Below, piece by piece: positions 44,121 through 54,967 of a stretch of 64,000 nt of DNA (position 1 is its first letter; the number at the start of each line of letters is the position of its first letter). The stretch is from the NCBI RefSeq assembly GCF_028640845.1, contig NC_080542.1:131400580-131464579 (forward strand), in the 5' to 3' direction. The stretch comes from Ahaetulla prasina. Taxonomy: Eukaryota > Chordata > Lepidosauria > Squamata > Colubridae. The notes beneath the pieces were generated by a model. The model was not told where the DNA came from. It saw only the letters and a list, made by a program, of their open reading frames with translations, and did not search any database. Position numbers and translations under genes: made by a program.

Positions 44121-44414
44121 TAGTCCGAATTCGGGAGTCAAAAAGCTTCCTGGATGTGATTTATGATTTTGAAGATTGGCAGGATATATTATAGAAAAAA
44201 AAAAGAATAATGTGATGATACTTCGGAGAGAGAAAGATTAAAATATATTTGTAGTTGTAACTGCTGCACAGAATATTGGAAACCACTTCTAAATAATTTT
44301 ATATCTTATTTCTTTAATTTCTCCCCCAATTTTGTTCTTCTATTGTGCTTTTTATTTAATCACTTTCTATTTGTTTTATATTAATTTGTGTTACCGTTTG
44401 TCTTCCTTCAATTT
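44121..44414. other. Unassigned AT-rich interval
   Basis: No recognised features. Confidence 0.4.
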
Positions 44415-44520
44415 TTATTTTTTTTAACCTTCTCCTTCTCTTCCTCCTCCTCCCCTCCCCACCCCTTCCTCCCCCTCCTCTTCCTCCTCCTCCTCCTCCT
44501 CCATCTCCATTTTTTTTTTT
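44415..44520. repeat. (CCT)n-rich polypyrimidine tract
   Basis: Irregular TCC/CCT triplets followed by a T12 run; the Gly/Arg-rich minus frame here is a product of the repeat. Confidence 0.9.
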
Positions 44521-44829
44521 ACTCCTGGGGATTATCTGACCATTCCATTGACGGGATCCCTTCACCCTGTCATTCCCACGTGCCATTACCATTTGGATTT
44601 CTACAGTTGTGTTCACTACTGGTAATAAGTTACAGTAGAGTTTCTTCAAATGTCCTGCCAATGTTTCATTCTTAACATTTAGTGCTTAGTGCTTAGGATG
44701 GACATCCCCTTAGCCCGTCCATCCTCCTTCCTTCAAAGCTCATTCTATTTCTTGTTTTTGTTCCACTTTGAGAGTGAGATAGGTGGCATACAAGTTAAAT
44801 AAATAATTGTGTGTAGTCATTAAGGGAAA

Positions 44830-45275
44830 AGTCTACAAATTGGGAGACTGTGAGTTCTAGCTCTGCCTAGGGCCTGTTAGGGGACTGTCAGGCTCCACAA
44901 AAAAAGAAAAAAAAGGATTTCTATGTACCCAGTTCTTCTGGGTAGATTCCTTTATTGTTCCTCACCCATAGACAGAAATCTTGCCAACCTAACCAAGCTA
45001 CTTACATCATTACTTCTAAGAACTCCTAGGGAGGGGCTGTTCTGACTCTCTTCCTCTCACTCGACCATCTAAACCTCACTGTTTTTTTGCTAGTCTGGAA
45101 TGCACTTCTTCCCTTCTGGGAATCCAGTCTACATTCCACGATAGTGACCTTGGACCAATCATCCCCTTTTAACTCCGGGAAGGAGGCAATGGCAAACAAA
45201 CTACTTATGAAAAAGTTGCCAAGAAAACTTGTCCAGGCAGTCTCTGAAAATCAGATACGATTGAAGGGAAGAAAA
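44830..45275 (+). mobile_element. tRNA-derived SINE (type 3), split
   Basis: The head (44830-44885, 'gggagactgtgagttctagc') and the tail (45134-45275, 'gaaggaggcaatggcaaac' to 'gccaagaaaacttgtccagg') belong to one SINE of the kind complete at 63115. The ~250 bp between them are foreign. The tail is BovB-like. Confidence 0.75.
44886..45133 (-). mobile_element. Candidate solo LTR (248 bp) inside SINE
   Basis: On the minus strand it begins TGTAGACTGG and ends GCCTGACA, with 'aacaataaagg' supplying a poly(A) signal in the last third. No clear target duplication is seen ('gggac' versus 'ttcca'), so the assignment is tentative. Confidence 0.4.
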
Positions 45276-45756
45276 AACAAAACAAAACAGAACCCCACTC
45301 TGTATTTGCAAATGGTTATTTAACACAAGTCATAAAGTGAAGCAAAAGAAGCACACTGTGATAGGGAGGGAAAATCAAACAGAAATAGTTTGGCATTGGA
45401 TGGACTTCTCTCTGATATATTCTAATGGCAAATCAAAGGAGAAAGAACTAGTATAGGTATATACTGTATGTTACATATTCTTGAAGCAACAGATATCAGT
45501 GAAAAACAGATCAATGCATTTTAAATGGTTAAAATCAAAAATAATCTGGTATTGATCTGACAGTATATTGTATGCGTGTGTACATATGTGTTTATATATG
45601 CATGTACACACAAACTCAGAGAATATAAAGACAGAACCTAAGTCACCTGAATAAAAAGGATATGTCACACACTCGATTCTCAAATTAATCCTTTTTTTAA
45701 GTTCATACAAGTCATGGAGCTATAAACTAAATTCATCAAATTGGATTTATAGAATA
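45276..45756. other. Unassigned interval
   Basis: No recognised features. Confidence 0.4.
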
Positions 45757-45890
45757 AATAAGTGTGCCTACCATCCCTGCCCTAATGTTTTATTTTATTT
45801 GTATCCTTTTCATGTATTTATAATTATGTTTACACTTGTATCTGTCATAAAATTCATGCTTGATTAAAATAAAAATAAATAAATAAATAT
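45757..45890 (+). mobile_element. LINE-B 3' UTR fragment
   Basis: It begins 'gtgtgcctaccatccctgcc', the start of the UTR after the LINE-B stop, and ends in an 'aaaaataaataaataaat' tail. No coding part. Confidence 0.75.
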
Positions 45891-46047
45891 GCTGAGCTGC
45901 ACAAAAATTATTCAAAGGGGTTTCATTCTGTTGGCCTATGTAGCCATGACACATTGATTTAATTAAGCACATGTTTGTATACCCAGTTCCAGCACTTTGA
46001 ATACAAAGGACAAGTCAGGACAAGGCAGAGGAACACTATAAATATCA

Positions 46048-46376
46048 TATAAAGAATGGTTGCTGGAGTTGAGCATGTCTAGTGTGATGAAAAGAAAGAC
46101 TAGGGGAGACATGATAGTAGTGTTCCAATATCTCAGGGGCTGCCACAAAGAAGAGGGAATCAAACTATTCTCCAAAGCATCTGAAGACAAGACAAGAAGC
46201 AACGGACGGAAACTAATCAAGGAGAGATGCAACCTAGAACTAAGAAGACAGAACAATTAACCAGTGGAACAACTTGCCTCCAGAAGTTGTAAATTCTCCA
46301 ACACTAAAAGTTTTAAAGAAGAGATTGGACAATTGTCTGTCTGAAATGGTATAGGGTAGAAGACTTCCAGCTCTTC
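46048..46376 (+). mobile_element. CR1 LINE 3' end
   Basis: The plus strand encodes the RT end: MSSVMKRKTRGDMIVVFQYL, KLFSKASEDKTRSNGRKLIK and ERCNLELRR, then runs out of frame. It is followed directly by (ATTCT)n. Confidence 0.85.
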
Positions 46377-46447
46377 TATTCTATTCTATTCTATTCTATT
46401 CTATTCTATTCTATTCTATTCTATTCTATTCTATTCTATTCTATTCT
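46375..46447. repeat. (ATTCT)n microsatellite at a CR1 end
   Basis: Fourteen perfect units without an adjoining CR1-L3 UTR on the far side. It is the only ATTCT array here attached to a classical CR1 end. Confidence 0.95.
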
Positions 46448-47009
46448 TCATTGGAATTATGATGCTGATGAGCAAAAGAATTCTAGGAGGACATAGAGAA
46501 AAGTTCATTCTCCAGCCTGGGCTTCAAGTATAGTGATTGCACAGCTATACTACAAATGAATGTATAGATATTTATAATATATATGTGGAAAGATTCAGGT
46601 GCCATATGGAATGGCTACTTAATTTAAATCTCATCTTTCTTCTGGAATTTAAGAGGATATATCACTCTCTCAATTTTTTTCAAACCCAACCATTACTCTG
46701 AAGAGTAGTTGGGCAGACAAATGACTGGTTCAAAATAACCCATCATCTCCTATGATTGTTGGATTTGAATTCAGGTCTAATCAACTGCTAAAATATAATC
46801 CTTTGTCCTTTGGTATTTATCCTAAATCTTACAGCATATCCATTGGCTGTATGGACTTGTTTCTCTTTCCTGATTCAGCTAAAGAAGTAAATGGGTGAAA
46901 TTAGTATGTAATATTTGGAGTCTAAAGTTTTATGATTTCACTTTCAAAATTGTACTTACTGTATGTTGATTATTGTGTACTGCAACCTTTGATTGCTCCT
47001 GAGTGCAAG
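46448..47009. other. Unassigned interval
   Basis: No recognised features. Confidence 0.4.
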
Positions 47010-47017
47010 GGATAAGG

Positions 47018-47609
47018 CAGAACTGAAATGTAAAATTTGTTACTACCGGTTCTGTGGGTGTGGCTTGGTGTTGGGGGTAATGTGACTGGGTAGGCATGGC
47101 CAACTTTTTTTTTTACTTTTAAAAGCATTTTGCTAAAAGCTCTTCAGCCAAAGAGGTTATTAAAAAATGCTTTTAAAAGGCAGTGACAATCCCAGCTGAG
47201 TTGCCTGATCGTCAGAGGCTTTTCTTTTCTTTTAAAAGCATTTTTTTGCCTTTAAAAGAAAAAAAAGCCTCTGACAATCAAGCAACTCAGCTGGGATCGT
47301 CAGAGCCTTTTAAAAGCATTTTTACAACCTCTTCGGCCAAAGAGGTTTTAGAAAAAAATGCTTTTAAAAGGCTCTGATGATCCCAGCTGAGCTGCGCGAT
47401 CATCAGAGCTTTTTTTTTATTTTTAAAGGCATTTTTTCAGCTGAAGAAAAAATGATTTTAAAAGTGAAAAAAAAAAACCCTCTGAAGATCGCGTGGCTCA
47501 GTTGGGCATGGGGGGGGGCAGGGATTTTTGATACTGGTTCTCTGACCCACAAGCCACCATAGCTTCCGGATCGAGCGATCCAGTCTGAAACGGGAGCATT
47601 TCAACCCTG
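47018..47609. mobile_element. hAT-type MITE, long multi-hairpin form (592 bp)
   Basis: A perfect 8-bp duplication 'ggataagg' lies at 47010-47017 and 47610-47617. The ends 'cagaactgaaatgtaaaatt' and 'gcatttcaaccctg' match those of 22565-23150 in the opposite orientation. The interior has the same nested 'tttaaaagcattttt', 'cagctgggatcgtc' and 'gcctgatcgtcagag' hairpins. Noncoding. Confidence 0.85.
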
Positions 47610-47664
47610 GGATAAGGTATCCACATAAAACTAAACAATAAAATCAAGTGCTTTTGTCTTTGAA

Positions 47665-48076
47665 TAGAATAGAATAGAATAGAATTTTTATTGGCCAAGT
47701 GTGATTGGACACACAAGGAATTTGTCTTGGTGCATATGCTCTCAGTGTACATAAAAGAAAAGATACGTTCATCAAGGTACAACATTTACAACACAATTGA
47801 TGATCAATATATCAATGTAAATCATAAGGATTGCCAGCAACAAGTTACAATCATACAGTCATAAGTGGAAAGAGATTGGTGATGGGAACTATGAAACGAT
47901 TAATAGTAGTGCAGATTCAGTAAATAGTCTGACAGTGTTGAGGGAATTATTTGTTTAGCAGAGTGATGGCCTTAGGGAAAAAACTGTTCTTGTGTCTAGT
48001 TGTTCTGGTGTGCAGTGCTCTATAGCATCGTTTTGAGGGTAGGAGTTGAAACAGTTTATGTCCAGGATGCGAGGGA
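47665..48076 (-). mobile_element. CR1-L3-type LINE 3' end with short AGAAT tail
   Basis: Four AGAAT units, then the UTR and the last coding part on the minus strand, where the frame at 48138-47947 reads YPSHPGHKLFQLLPSKRCYR and RHKNSFFPKAITLLNK. It is truncated at 48076, with about 80 bp of the UTR lost near 47800. Confidence 0.9.
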
Positions 48077-48083
48077 TATGAGA

Positions 48084-48232
48084 AATTAACATCTTTGTTA
48101 ATTTGTTTTGTTAATATACAAGAAATTGTATTATACAAGAAATTGTAACAAAAGAATTTGTTTTGTTAATATACAAGAAATTTGTTTTGTTAATATACAA
48201 GAAATTGTATATGAGAAATTAACATCTTTGTA
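48084..48232. repeat. Short irregular tandem repeat
   Basis: 'tttgttttgttaatatacaagaa'-type units occur three times between 48096 and 48205, and 'gagaaattaacatctttgt' occurs at both 48080 and 48213. It has the look of replication-slippage duplication next to the truncated LINE. Confidence 0.75.
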
Positions 48233-48267
48233 GAATGGAGTATTCAGAGCTATGGAGATATCTTAAG

Positions 48268-48394
48268 GCAATATATCTCACTCTTAAGTGATAAGATAAT
48301 GTACTTCAACTTCCAAAACTCTCCATGCCAGCTGGGAAATTCTGAGAATGGAAGTCCATACATCTTAAATGTGCCAAGGTTGAGATACATCGTG
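48268..48394. repeat. Palindromic MITE (type P)
   Basis: The right arm 'catcttaaatgtgccaaggt' is intact and the left arm is diverged. The core 'ccagctgggaaattctgaga' matches the family. Confidence 0.65.
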
Positions 48395-50010
48395 TTAAGG
48401 AAACTAAGCAGAGCGTAGTTATATAAACCAAAGTATAAGTTTGGAAAATAGCAGGAATACTGTATGGGAAAGAATTTTAGATTAACTTCTCCCTAATTCA
48501 GTAGCCATACCTTCAAGTTTCTGTTATTATATACTGTATGACTAAAGTAGAGTTTCAGTCAGATGTCTTGACTTGGGTTTCAAGGTTTAACATTTAGAGA
48601 TACTGAGGTACTCTAATGTTATGGAGACATTTTCTTCATAGATTCCTTCTCTCCATTTTAGTCTGTATCAAATCAGTAATTAATCACTTGGAATTTTCCT
48701 GGATTGCTTTGACTTTACCTGAGGGCAATTCATTGGAGATACTCTTGGATTGAACAAAAGAATAGGCTTTCCCATTTTGATAACTGTTCTCTCTTCATTA
48801 TCCCTCAGTGTCCCTTTGCTTTTCTCAAGATGTTTTTGAGATTTACTATTGCTTTTTCCCTAACAAAGACATGGAAGAAACTGAGATCAGTAAGAAGTTG
48901 GTTTACAGCTTGCAACAAGGATACAAATCATATGACTGTGTGTTGTGATACATCTGCCTGGAGCACATTGAAGGTGTCTGAAGATCAGAGGTATCGTTTT
49001 TCACAAGTGCTATCCATTCTCATTCAGGAACATTAATATATGCGTACCCTCTGTTTTGCTCATGTTCTGATAGCATCTATTCCTGTCACTTTGATTGAAG
49101 CTGGCAACTGACCTCATTATCCTGATGATCACCAGGATACATATCGCAGCTTATACAGTTCACAACAGTGAGCATGTCAGTAATGTGTCTCTGATCTAAT
49201 GACTACAAGATAGGGTCACCTTCCTGGCATTCCAGCTTTCTTCATTCAGTATGAACAACAAACTTGACTATTAAATTATATGAGTAGTTCTGTAACCGGC
49301 TGCTTAAAGTAGGTCCTAAGAATGGTTAACCACTGAAGTTAAATATAGTGCACTAGACAGGCATTGAATAATCTATCTTGTTTTTAGCTTCTTGCCTGGT
49401 TGTGAATATTTGAGACATGATCACAAACTCTTTATGCATCTTTTGAGGAAGTCTGGACCAAATAATACTGGGTAAATACATTCTAATTCAATTCAAATAC
49501 ATGTGTACACATGTGCACAACATGTGTACAATGAGATTGGTTGAGCTCCCTCAGTGCACCACCCCCTAACACAATACAACTCACAGTGAAGACAGAAAAT
49601 CCCTAACCCAATAAAGCATATTATAAATCCTATCATACCAGTCCTTTTGCACCAGTGTGAACATGTTACACGTTGCGCTGGTCCTGTAATTCCATCGTAC
49701 TTCATAGTTATGATGTTATTTCACATTCAGGAGTCTGACAGTCCATGGATAAAAGCTGTTCTTCAGCCTGTTTGTGTGGCTGGCTATGCTTCTATATCTC
49801 CTTCCCAATGGTAGGAGGTTAAAGAAGTGGTGACCAGGGTGTAAGTCATCAAATTCTCTGCATTTATTTTTCTGCTGGTTTTTATTCTGTTCAATGTTGG
49901 AGAATTTGCTTGTAGAATTTCTTCAGAGGAGAACAGAATTGCTGAAACATGTATGGACTGAAATATTCCTGTCTCTATTCATTACAAGATAACCAAGGAA
50001 TATATACAGT
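48395..50010. other. Unassigned interval
   Basis: No family or exon is recognised in this 1.6-kb stretch. The segment 49490-49800 is less AT-rich but has no frame with a domain. Confidence 0.35.
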
Positions 50011-50018
50011 ATGTGAAT

Positions 50019-50157
50019 CAACTGTGGGTTGCTCCCGGTTCTGTCCAGTTCTATAGAACTGGTAGTAAAACTGGTGGGAAGCTCCGCCCACCCGCCCAGA
50101 CCTCATCAAGGGGCTTCTGCATGAACTGGTGGTAAAGGTAAGTAAAACCCACCTCTG
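50019..50157. mobile_element. hAT-type MITE, minimal form (139 bp)
   Basis: A perfect 8-bp duplication 'atgtgaat' lies at 50011-50018 and 50158-50165. The ends 'caactgtgggttgctcc' and 'aaaacccacctctg' are related but diverged from the other family members; the interior has the shared 'gaactggtagtaaaa' and 'gctccgcccacc' motifs. Confidence 0.8.
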
Positions 50158-50377
50158 ATGTGAATGTATAGCTTCTCATTACACAGTCATTTCTGATGTA
50201 TAATATCAAGGGAAGACATCATGATCCAGCACATCTAGAATATCTAGTACTAATATCAAATAGTATATTTGATATTACGTAGCTCAGAAAACAAGGAAGC
50301 AACCAAGCTCAGAAAGCATCAAGGATCCCACAGTTCAATCCTAAACTACAAATGTTGTTCTCTATTGGGACTATCTC

Positions 50378-50425
50378 TGCTGGAGTTTTCCAGGCTTAAG
50401 AATTCTGGGAGTTGAATTCTTATGC
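50378..50425. repeat. Palindromic MITE (type P) core fragment
   Basis: Only the 'aagaattctgggagttgaat' core remains; weak. Confidence 0.35.
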
Positions 50426-50584
50426 AAGTCATAAATGGGCCATTGTTCCCACCTCTCCCATAAGACAATAAATGTGTTTTAAAAATCGGTGAAGAACTCA
50501 GACATTTTGAAAAGTCATCCACCCAATTTCTCTGCCAACATTTTTAGTAGATCAACGGTGGCAAAATATAAAATAAAATAAAGA

Positions 50585-50860
50585 TAATACCAATAGTTAT
50601 ATGTGCCTTGGCTGCAATCCCAAAACATCTGGACCACCATTTGAACAACATGAACATTGACAAAAATCATCATCAAACAATTGCAAAAGGTGGCCTCACT
50701 TGGAATAGCTTACATCTTGTGACAATACCGTTAACACCATGAAACAGCAACAGCTACCTACTCCAAGTCCTTGGGAAGGACTTAATAGATGGAAAAATAC
50801 TAAATCCAGTCTAAACATCTGGATGACTATGTGACAAACCATAATAATGTATTAAACTTG
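50585..50860 (+). pseudogene. R4/Dong-like LINE fragment, second copy
   Basis: Nucleotides parallel 3885-4150: 'gtgccttggctgcaatccca', 'ggaatagcttacatcttgtg', 'ctactccaagtccttgggaa' and 'aatccagtctaaacatctgg'. No open frame. 5'-truncated compared with the first copy. Confidence 0.6.
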
Positions 50861-51230
50861 TATGCCACCTGACTCTCAACAAAGTGACAGAAGGCAGCTC
50901 CGAATATACCATGTTCATTGCCCAGACATGATCTGCCTCTCCCCTCATAGATAATGCAAAATATATTCAATGTTTAAATAAAATAACAAATTGATTAATT
51001 GATCTGTAACCTGCATTTTTGTCGAAAGAGCCAGGAAGAAATTAATTACAGAAGACACAAACAGTTGCAATCCATCAGACACAAAGCACAGCATCACTTC
51101 CCCAGGAAGTACATTTCATGGTTCAGTAGAATAAAAAAGAGGGTTCTCTTTCAAGTAATACAGCTGTTGGTTCAGTTGTACATGGAATGGGGATGCCATC
51201 TTGTTTTTCATCTTGGACAATAACGTCCAA
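50861..51230. other. Unassigned interval
   Basis: The start ('cttgtatgccacctgactct') resembles the antisense end of common reptile retroposons, but is too short to assign. Confidence 0.3.
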
Positions 51231-51232
51231 GT

Positions 51233-51515
51233 TGTGGGTCAAAAATCTGACCTTGCTAAAGGGGAGCATGAATTTCCAGATCATTTCAGCCAGTCAGCAA
51301 TATATATACCATATAAGGAGTGTGCTATAGTTTTCACTCAGGTCCTCCAAAAAGGCGGGAAAATACTCAAATCTCATTGGCTAAGCTGTCTGGCAGCCCT
51401 CTATATAAAGAGGAGACTGCCAGACTAGCACTCTGTTGGGTTGTACTGGTCTACTAATAAAGAGCTGTTGTTACTGAAAGAGTTGTGTCCGTCTCTTCCA
51501 TCATCGGATCCAACA
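51233..51515 (+). mobile_element. Candidate LTR
   Basis: A TATA box 'ctatataaagagg' at about 51401, then 'ctaataaagagctgttgtta' (poly(A) signal) and a 3' end 'cggatccaaca' fit the U3-R-U5 order of an LTR on the plus strand. The left end is placed at TGTGGGTC by its TG start only; no target duplication was found. Confidence 0.45.
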
Positions 51516-51639
51516 TATTTGAACAAGAGTGTTGCAGAGACAAAGAATACTTGGAATACAGTTGGGAAAAAAAGCAGCTGCTTTAAGGTGTCCTTAAAGG
51601 TGACCATTCAAAATGGCCAGCTTCTTTTGTCTGTGTTTT
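51516..51639. other. Unassigned interval
   Basis: No recognised features. Confidence 0.35.
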
Positions 51640-51880
51640 ATCCATATCTAACCTCAGCAGATGGCAGCACCTGCTTAACATTATCTCAGCTTAGAAACTA
51701 AGTAGGTTCAGGTGTTGTTGGGTTGACAACCAGGAAATATGGGTTGTAGGCTAATCTGGGAAGTCCAAAATAATCTCAGAAAAATGCAATAGTAAACTGC
51801 ATCTGCTTGCATGAAGTGCCCAAGAGCGCTCTAGGAGTTAAGCCTTACTTGAAGGAGACCCCCTTTTAATCCATATTTAA
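51640..51880 (+). mobile_element. 5S rRNA-derived SINE
   Basis: The segment 51665-51751 aligns by eye with the 3' two-thirds of 5S rRNA: 'tatctcagcttagaaactaa' (A box/intermediate element region) and 'ggttgacaaccaggaaatat' then 'gggttgtaggc' (C box and 3' end). A tail with 'gcaatagtaaactgcatctg' follows and resembles a BovB-type tail. Divergence is high. This is a pol III-type SINE, not a 5S gene. Confidence 0.6.
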
Positions 51881-53118
51881 GTGCAAATAGAAAGTGTTAA
51901 TGAACCTTTAGATGTTGGATTTAAATTTGCAATGACAGGAATGCAGCTGCTGAAGACTTTGAACTGAGATTCTTGAAGCCTGACTGAGGGCATCTTGATA
52001 TATCTTTGGCCTTCTCTCCCTCTTTATAGATTGCAATTTGAATCTAAAGGAATCATGTTCAGCTCTAAGCAGGCCACATTGCCACCTGTTCATGTGATGT
52101 GAAAAGCTTATAAAGTTGACAATTATCACCCTATTTTTGTTCCCTTGCCACTTCTTAGTATGAAAGGTGGAATTGAGAATTGCATTAGTAATTGCTGGGC
52201 TCTCTAGCACTTCATATTCCATATGAAATTTGATCCAGTTTTGAAATTCTCCTGCCAATAATTTAAGACAGCATTTTTGAAACTGCTGAACTCCTCTATC
52301 TTTGAGTATGTGAAATAATCACATTTATCTTATGGCTGACTTATTCTTTAGTCTTTGCCAGCAAAACCATTATGAAGAAAGATAGAGACAAGACAATTCC
52401 CATGATTTCAGATGAAAAATAATGAACTATTTCTAATTTTATGTTGAAGTAAATTCTTTGGCTGGCTGATGTGTATGTATACACATTTAAATATGTTCCT
52501 ATGTTTTCTAGAAATATTCAAGTGAGATTTATAAAAAAAAATTTTTTTCCAAATATTCTTACAAATACATATAGTAAAAAGATTAAGAACTATTTCTTTC
52601 CCAGGTTATTTGAATTCAGTGTGAAGTCCCCTTTTGGTTATTTTCATTATTGTGTTTGGTTGCTCTTCCATTTGTGATACTAGATATATTATGTATATTT
52701 ACTGATACCTGGTTATTTGCTTCTTTGTTTTCTGTCATACCTTTCCCAGACTCTCACTGTTTGACTTCAGTACTCCTAAAAATCCAATGAATGAATGAAT
52801 GAATTTATGAAGGAACAATTATTTATATAGGTTTTGTTTGCATGAGTCCCCTTGTGGTCCATGGTAGTTTGCCTAGGAAATTGCAGGGAACTCCAGATGA
52901 AAGCTAAATTTCTACCAATATTTAATCTTGAATGAATTTATGAAGAATTATTTCTGAGTAAATATGTAGAAGATTTTTAGCTTATGTTTTACCATTGTTA
53001 TTTTATATTTTTGCATGGTGTATGTATGAGCATAAATACTATAATTCTCACATTGTACCAGAGCAACACTTCAATACAGTATTCCTTTAGACTGCTTTTC
53101 AAGCATTGTTAATATGCT
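51881..53118. other. Unassigned interval
   Basis: A (GAAT)4 run occurs at 52787-52804. No repeat family or exon is recognised. Confidence 0.4.
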
Positions 53119-53125
53119 ATACATA

Positions 53126-53489
53126 CAAGTAATCCTTGACTTAAAATGGCAATTGAGCCCAAGATTTCTGTTGCTAAGCGAGACATTGGTTTTGTCTCAT
53201 TTTACAACCTTTCTTGCCAGAGTTCTTAAGTGAATCACTGCAGTTGATAAGTTAGTAACACAGCTGTTAAGTGAATCTGGCTTGACTTTGCTTGTCAGAA
53301 CAGATGATCACATGACCCTGGGACACTGCAACCATCATAAATAGGAATGAGTTGCCAAGCATCTGAATTTTAATCACATGACCATGGGGAAGCTGCAATG
53401 GTAAGTGTGAAAAATGGTCATAAGTCACTTTTTTTAGTGCAGTTATAACTTTGAATGGTCATTAAATGTTGTAAGTTAAGGACTACCTG
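53126..53489. mobile_element. Tigger-like MITE (type T), complete
   Basis: Bracketed by TA, it runs from 'caagtaatccttgacttaaa' to 'gtaagttaaggactacctg', clear inverted repeats. The interior carries 'gttgctaagcgagacattgg' and 'agtgaatcactgcagttgat'. It is 364 bp and the best example of the family in the window. Confidence 0.8.
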
Positions 53490-53890
53490 TATGCTGTTCA
53501 TAAGGGTTTTTTAAAATTCACTTCTAAACTTCTAAAATTCATGAACATAGAAATCTCTTTAAAAAATATATCTTGGATTGGTTGAACTGGAAATTGGGGA
53601 TTTGCAGAATTTTTTACAAGGATTTTGAAGATGTTTGAGGAAATGCTTCTTTGTATCATTGATGGCTGGAATTTGGAGCTTGCTTACAAAAGACAGTGGG
53701 CCTCTTGCTTCTGAAAACCAAGGCAGGTGCTTCATCATGTCACTTTATACTCTTCCAAGATTTCTTCAGAAACTTTCTATAGCTGTTACAAGAGCTGGAA
53801 AAGACTTCAAGGTGATGCAAAGTATTTCATTGAGTCAATTCTCACTTCTTCATCTTGAGATAAATCAGATCTATCTGATTCTTTCAAAGA
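53490..53890. other. Unassigned interval
   Basis: No recognised features. Confidence 0.4.
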
Positions 53891-54416
53891 TAATAACAGA
53901 ATAACAGAGTTGAAAGGGACCTTTTAGGTCATCTATAGTATAATAACAGAGTTGGAAGGGACCTTGGAGGTCTTCTAGTCCAACCCCCTGCCCAGGCAGG
54001 AAACCCTACACCATTTCAGACAAATGCCTATCCAACATTTTCTTAAAAATTTCCAGTGTTGGAGCATTCACAACTTCTGCAGGCAAGTTGTCCCACTTAT
54101 TAATTGTTCTAATGTCAGGAAATTTCTCCTTAGTTCTAAGTTACTTCTCTCCTTGATTAGTTCCACCCATTGCTTCTTGTTCTACCCTCAGGTGCTTTGG
54201 AGAATAGTTTGACTCCCTCTTCTTTGTGGCAATCCCTGAGATATTGAAAACTGCTATCATGTCTCCCCTAGTCCTTCTTTTCATTAAACTACACATACCA
54301 AGTTCCTGCAACTGTTCTTCCTATGTTTTAGCCTCCAGTCCCCTAATCATCTTTGTTGCTCTTCTCTGCACTCTTTCTAGAGTCTCAACATCTTTTTTAC
54401 ATTGTGGCTACCAAAA

Positions 54417-54907
54417 TTATTCCAAGTGTGGCCTTACCAACGCATTATAAAGTGGTATTAACACTTCATGTGATCTTGATTCTATCCCTCTGTTTATGCA
54501 GCCCAGAACTGTGTTGGCTTTTTTGGTAGCTGCTGCACACTGCTGGCTCATATCTAAATGGTTGTCCACTAGGACTCCAAGATCCCTCTCACAGGTACTA
54601 CTATTGAGCAAGGTACCACATATACGGTACCTGTGCATTTTGGTGGTTTTTTTGCCTAAATGTAGAACCTTACTTTTTTCACTGTTGAATTTCATTTTGT
54701 TAGTTAGCACCCAATGTTCAAGTCAAGATCCTTCTGTATATTGAGGCTATCTTCTGGAGTGTTGGCTATTCCTGCCAGCTTGGTGTCATCTGCAAATTTG
54801 ATGAGTTCCGCATCTATCCCCTCGTCCAAGTCATTGATGAAGATGTTGAAGAATACTGGGCCTAAAACAGAGCCTTGGGGTACTCCACTGCACCTACAAA
54901 CATCCAA
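54417..54907 (-). pseudogene. CR1 RT catalytic and C-terminal part
   Basis: The minus strand gives [20 protein letters not shown] and [12 protein letters not shown] (catalytic FADD near 54800), a frameshift near 54710, then NSEKSKVLHLGKKT, TCERDLGVLVDNHLDMSQQC and LYNALVRPHLE. The first four residues of the upstream frame come from the inserted LINE-B. Confidence 0.9.
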
Positions 54908-54967
54908 AACTAGGTATGCACGCCCCTTACCTCTGCAACACCAATTACTACAGATCTCAAATGCAAA

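Noticed and set aside
51665..51751. A 5S rRNA gene
   Set aside because: The similarity is partial and diverged, the 5' third is missing, and a LINE-type tail follows, so a SINE is the better reading.
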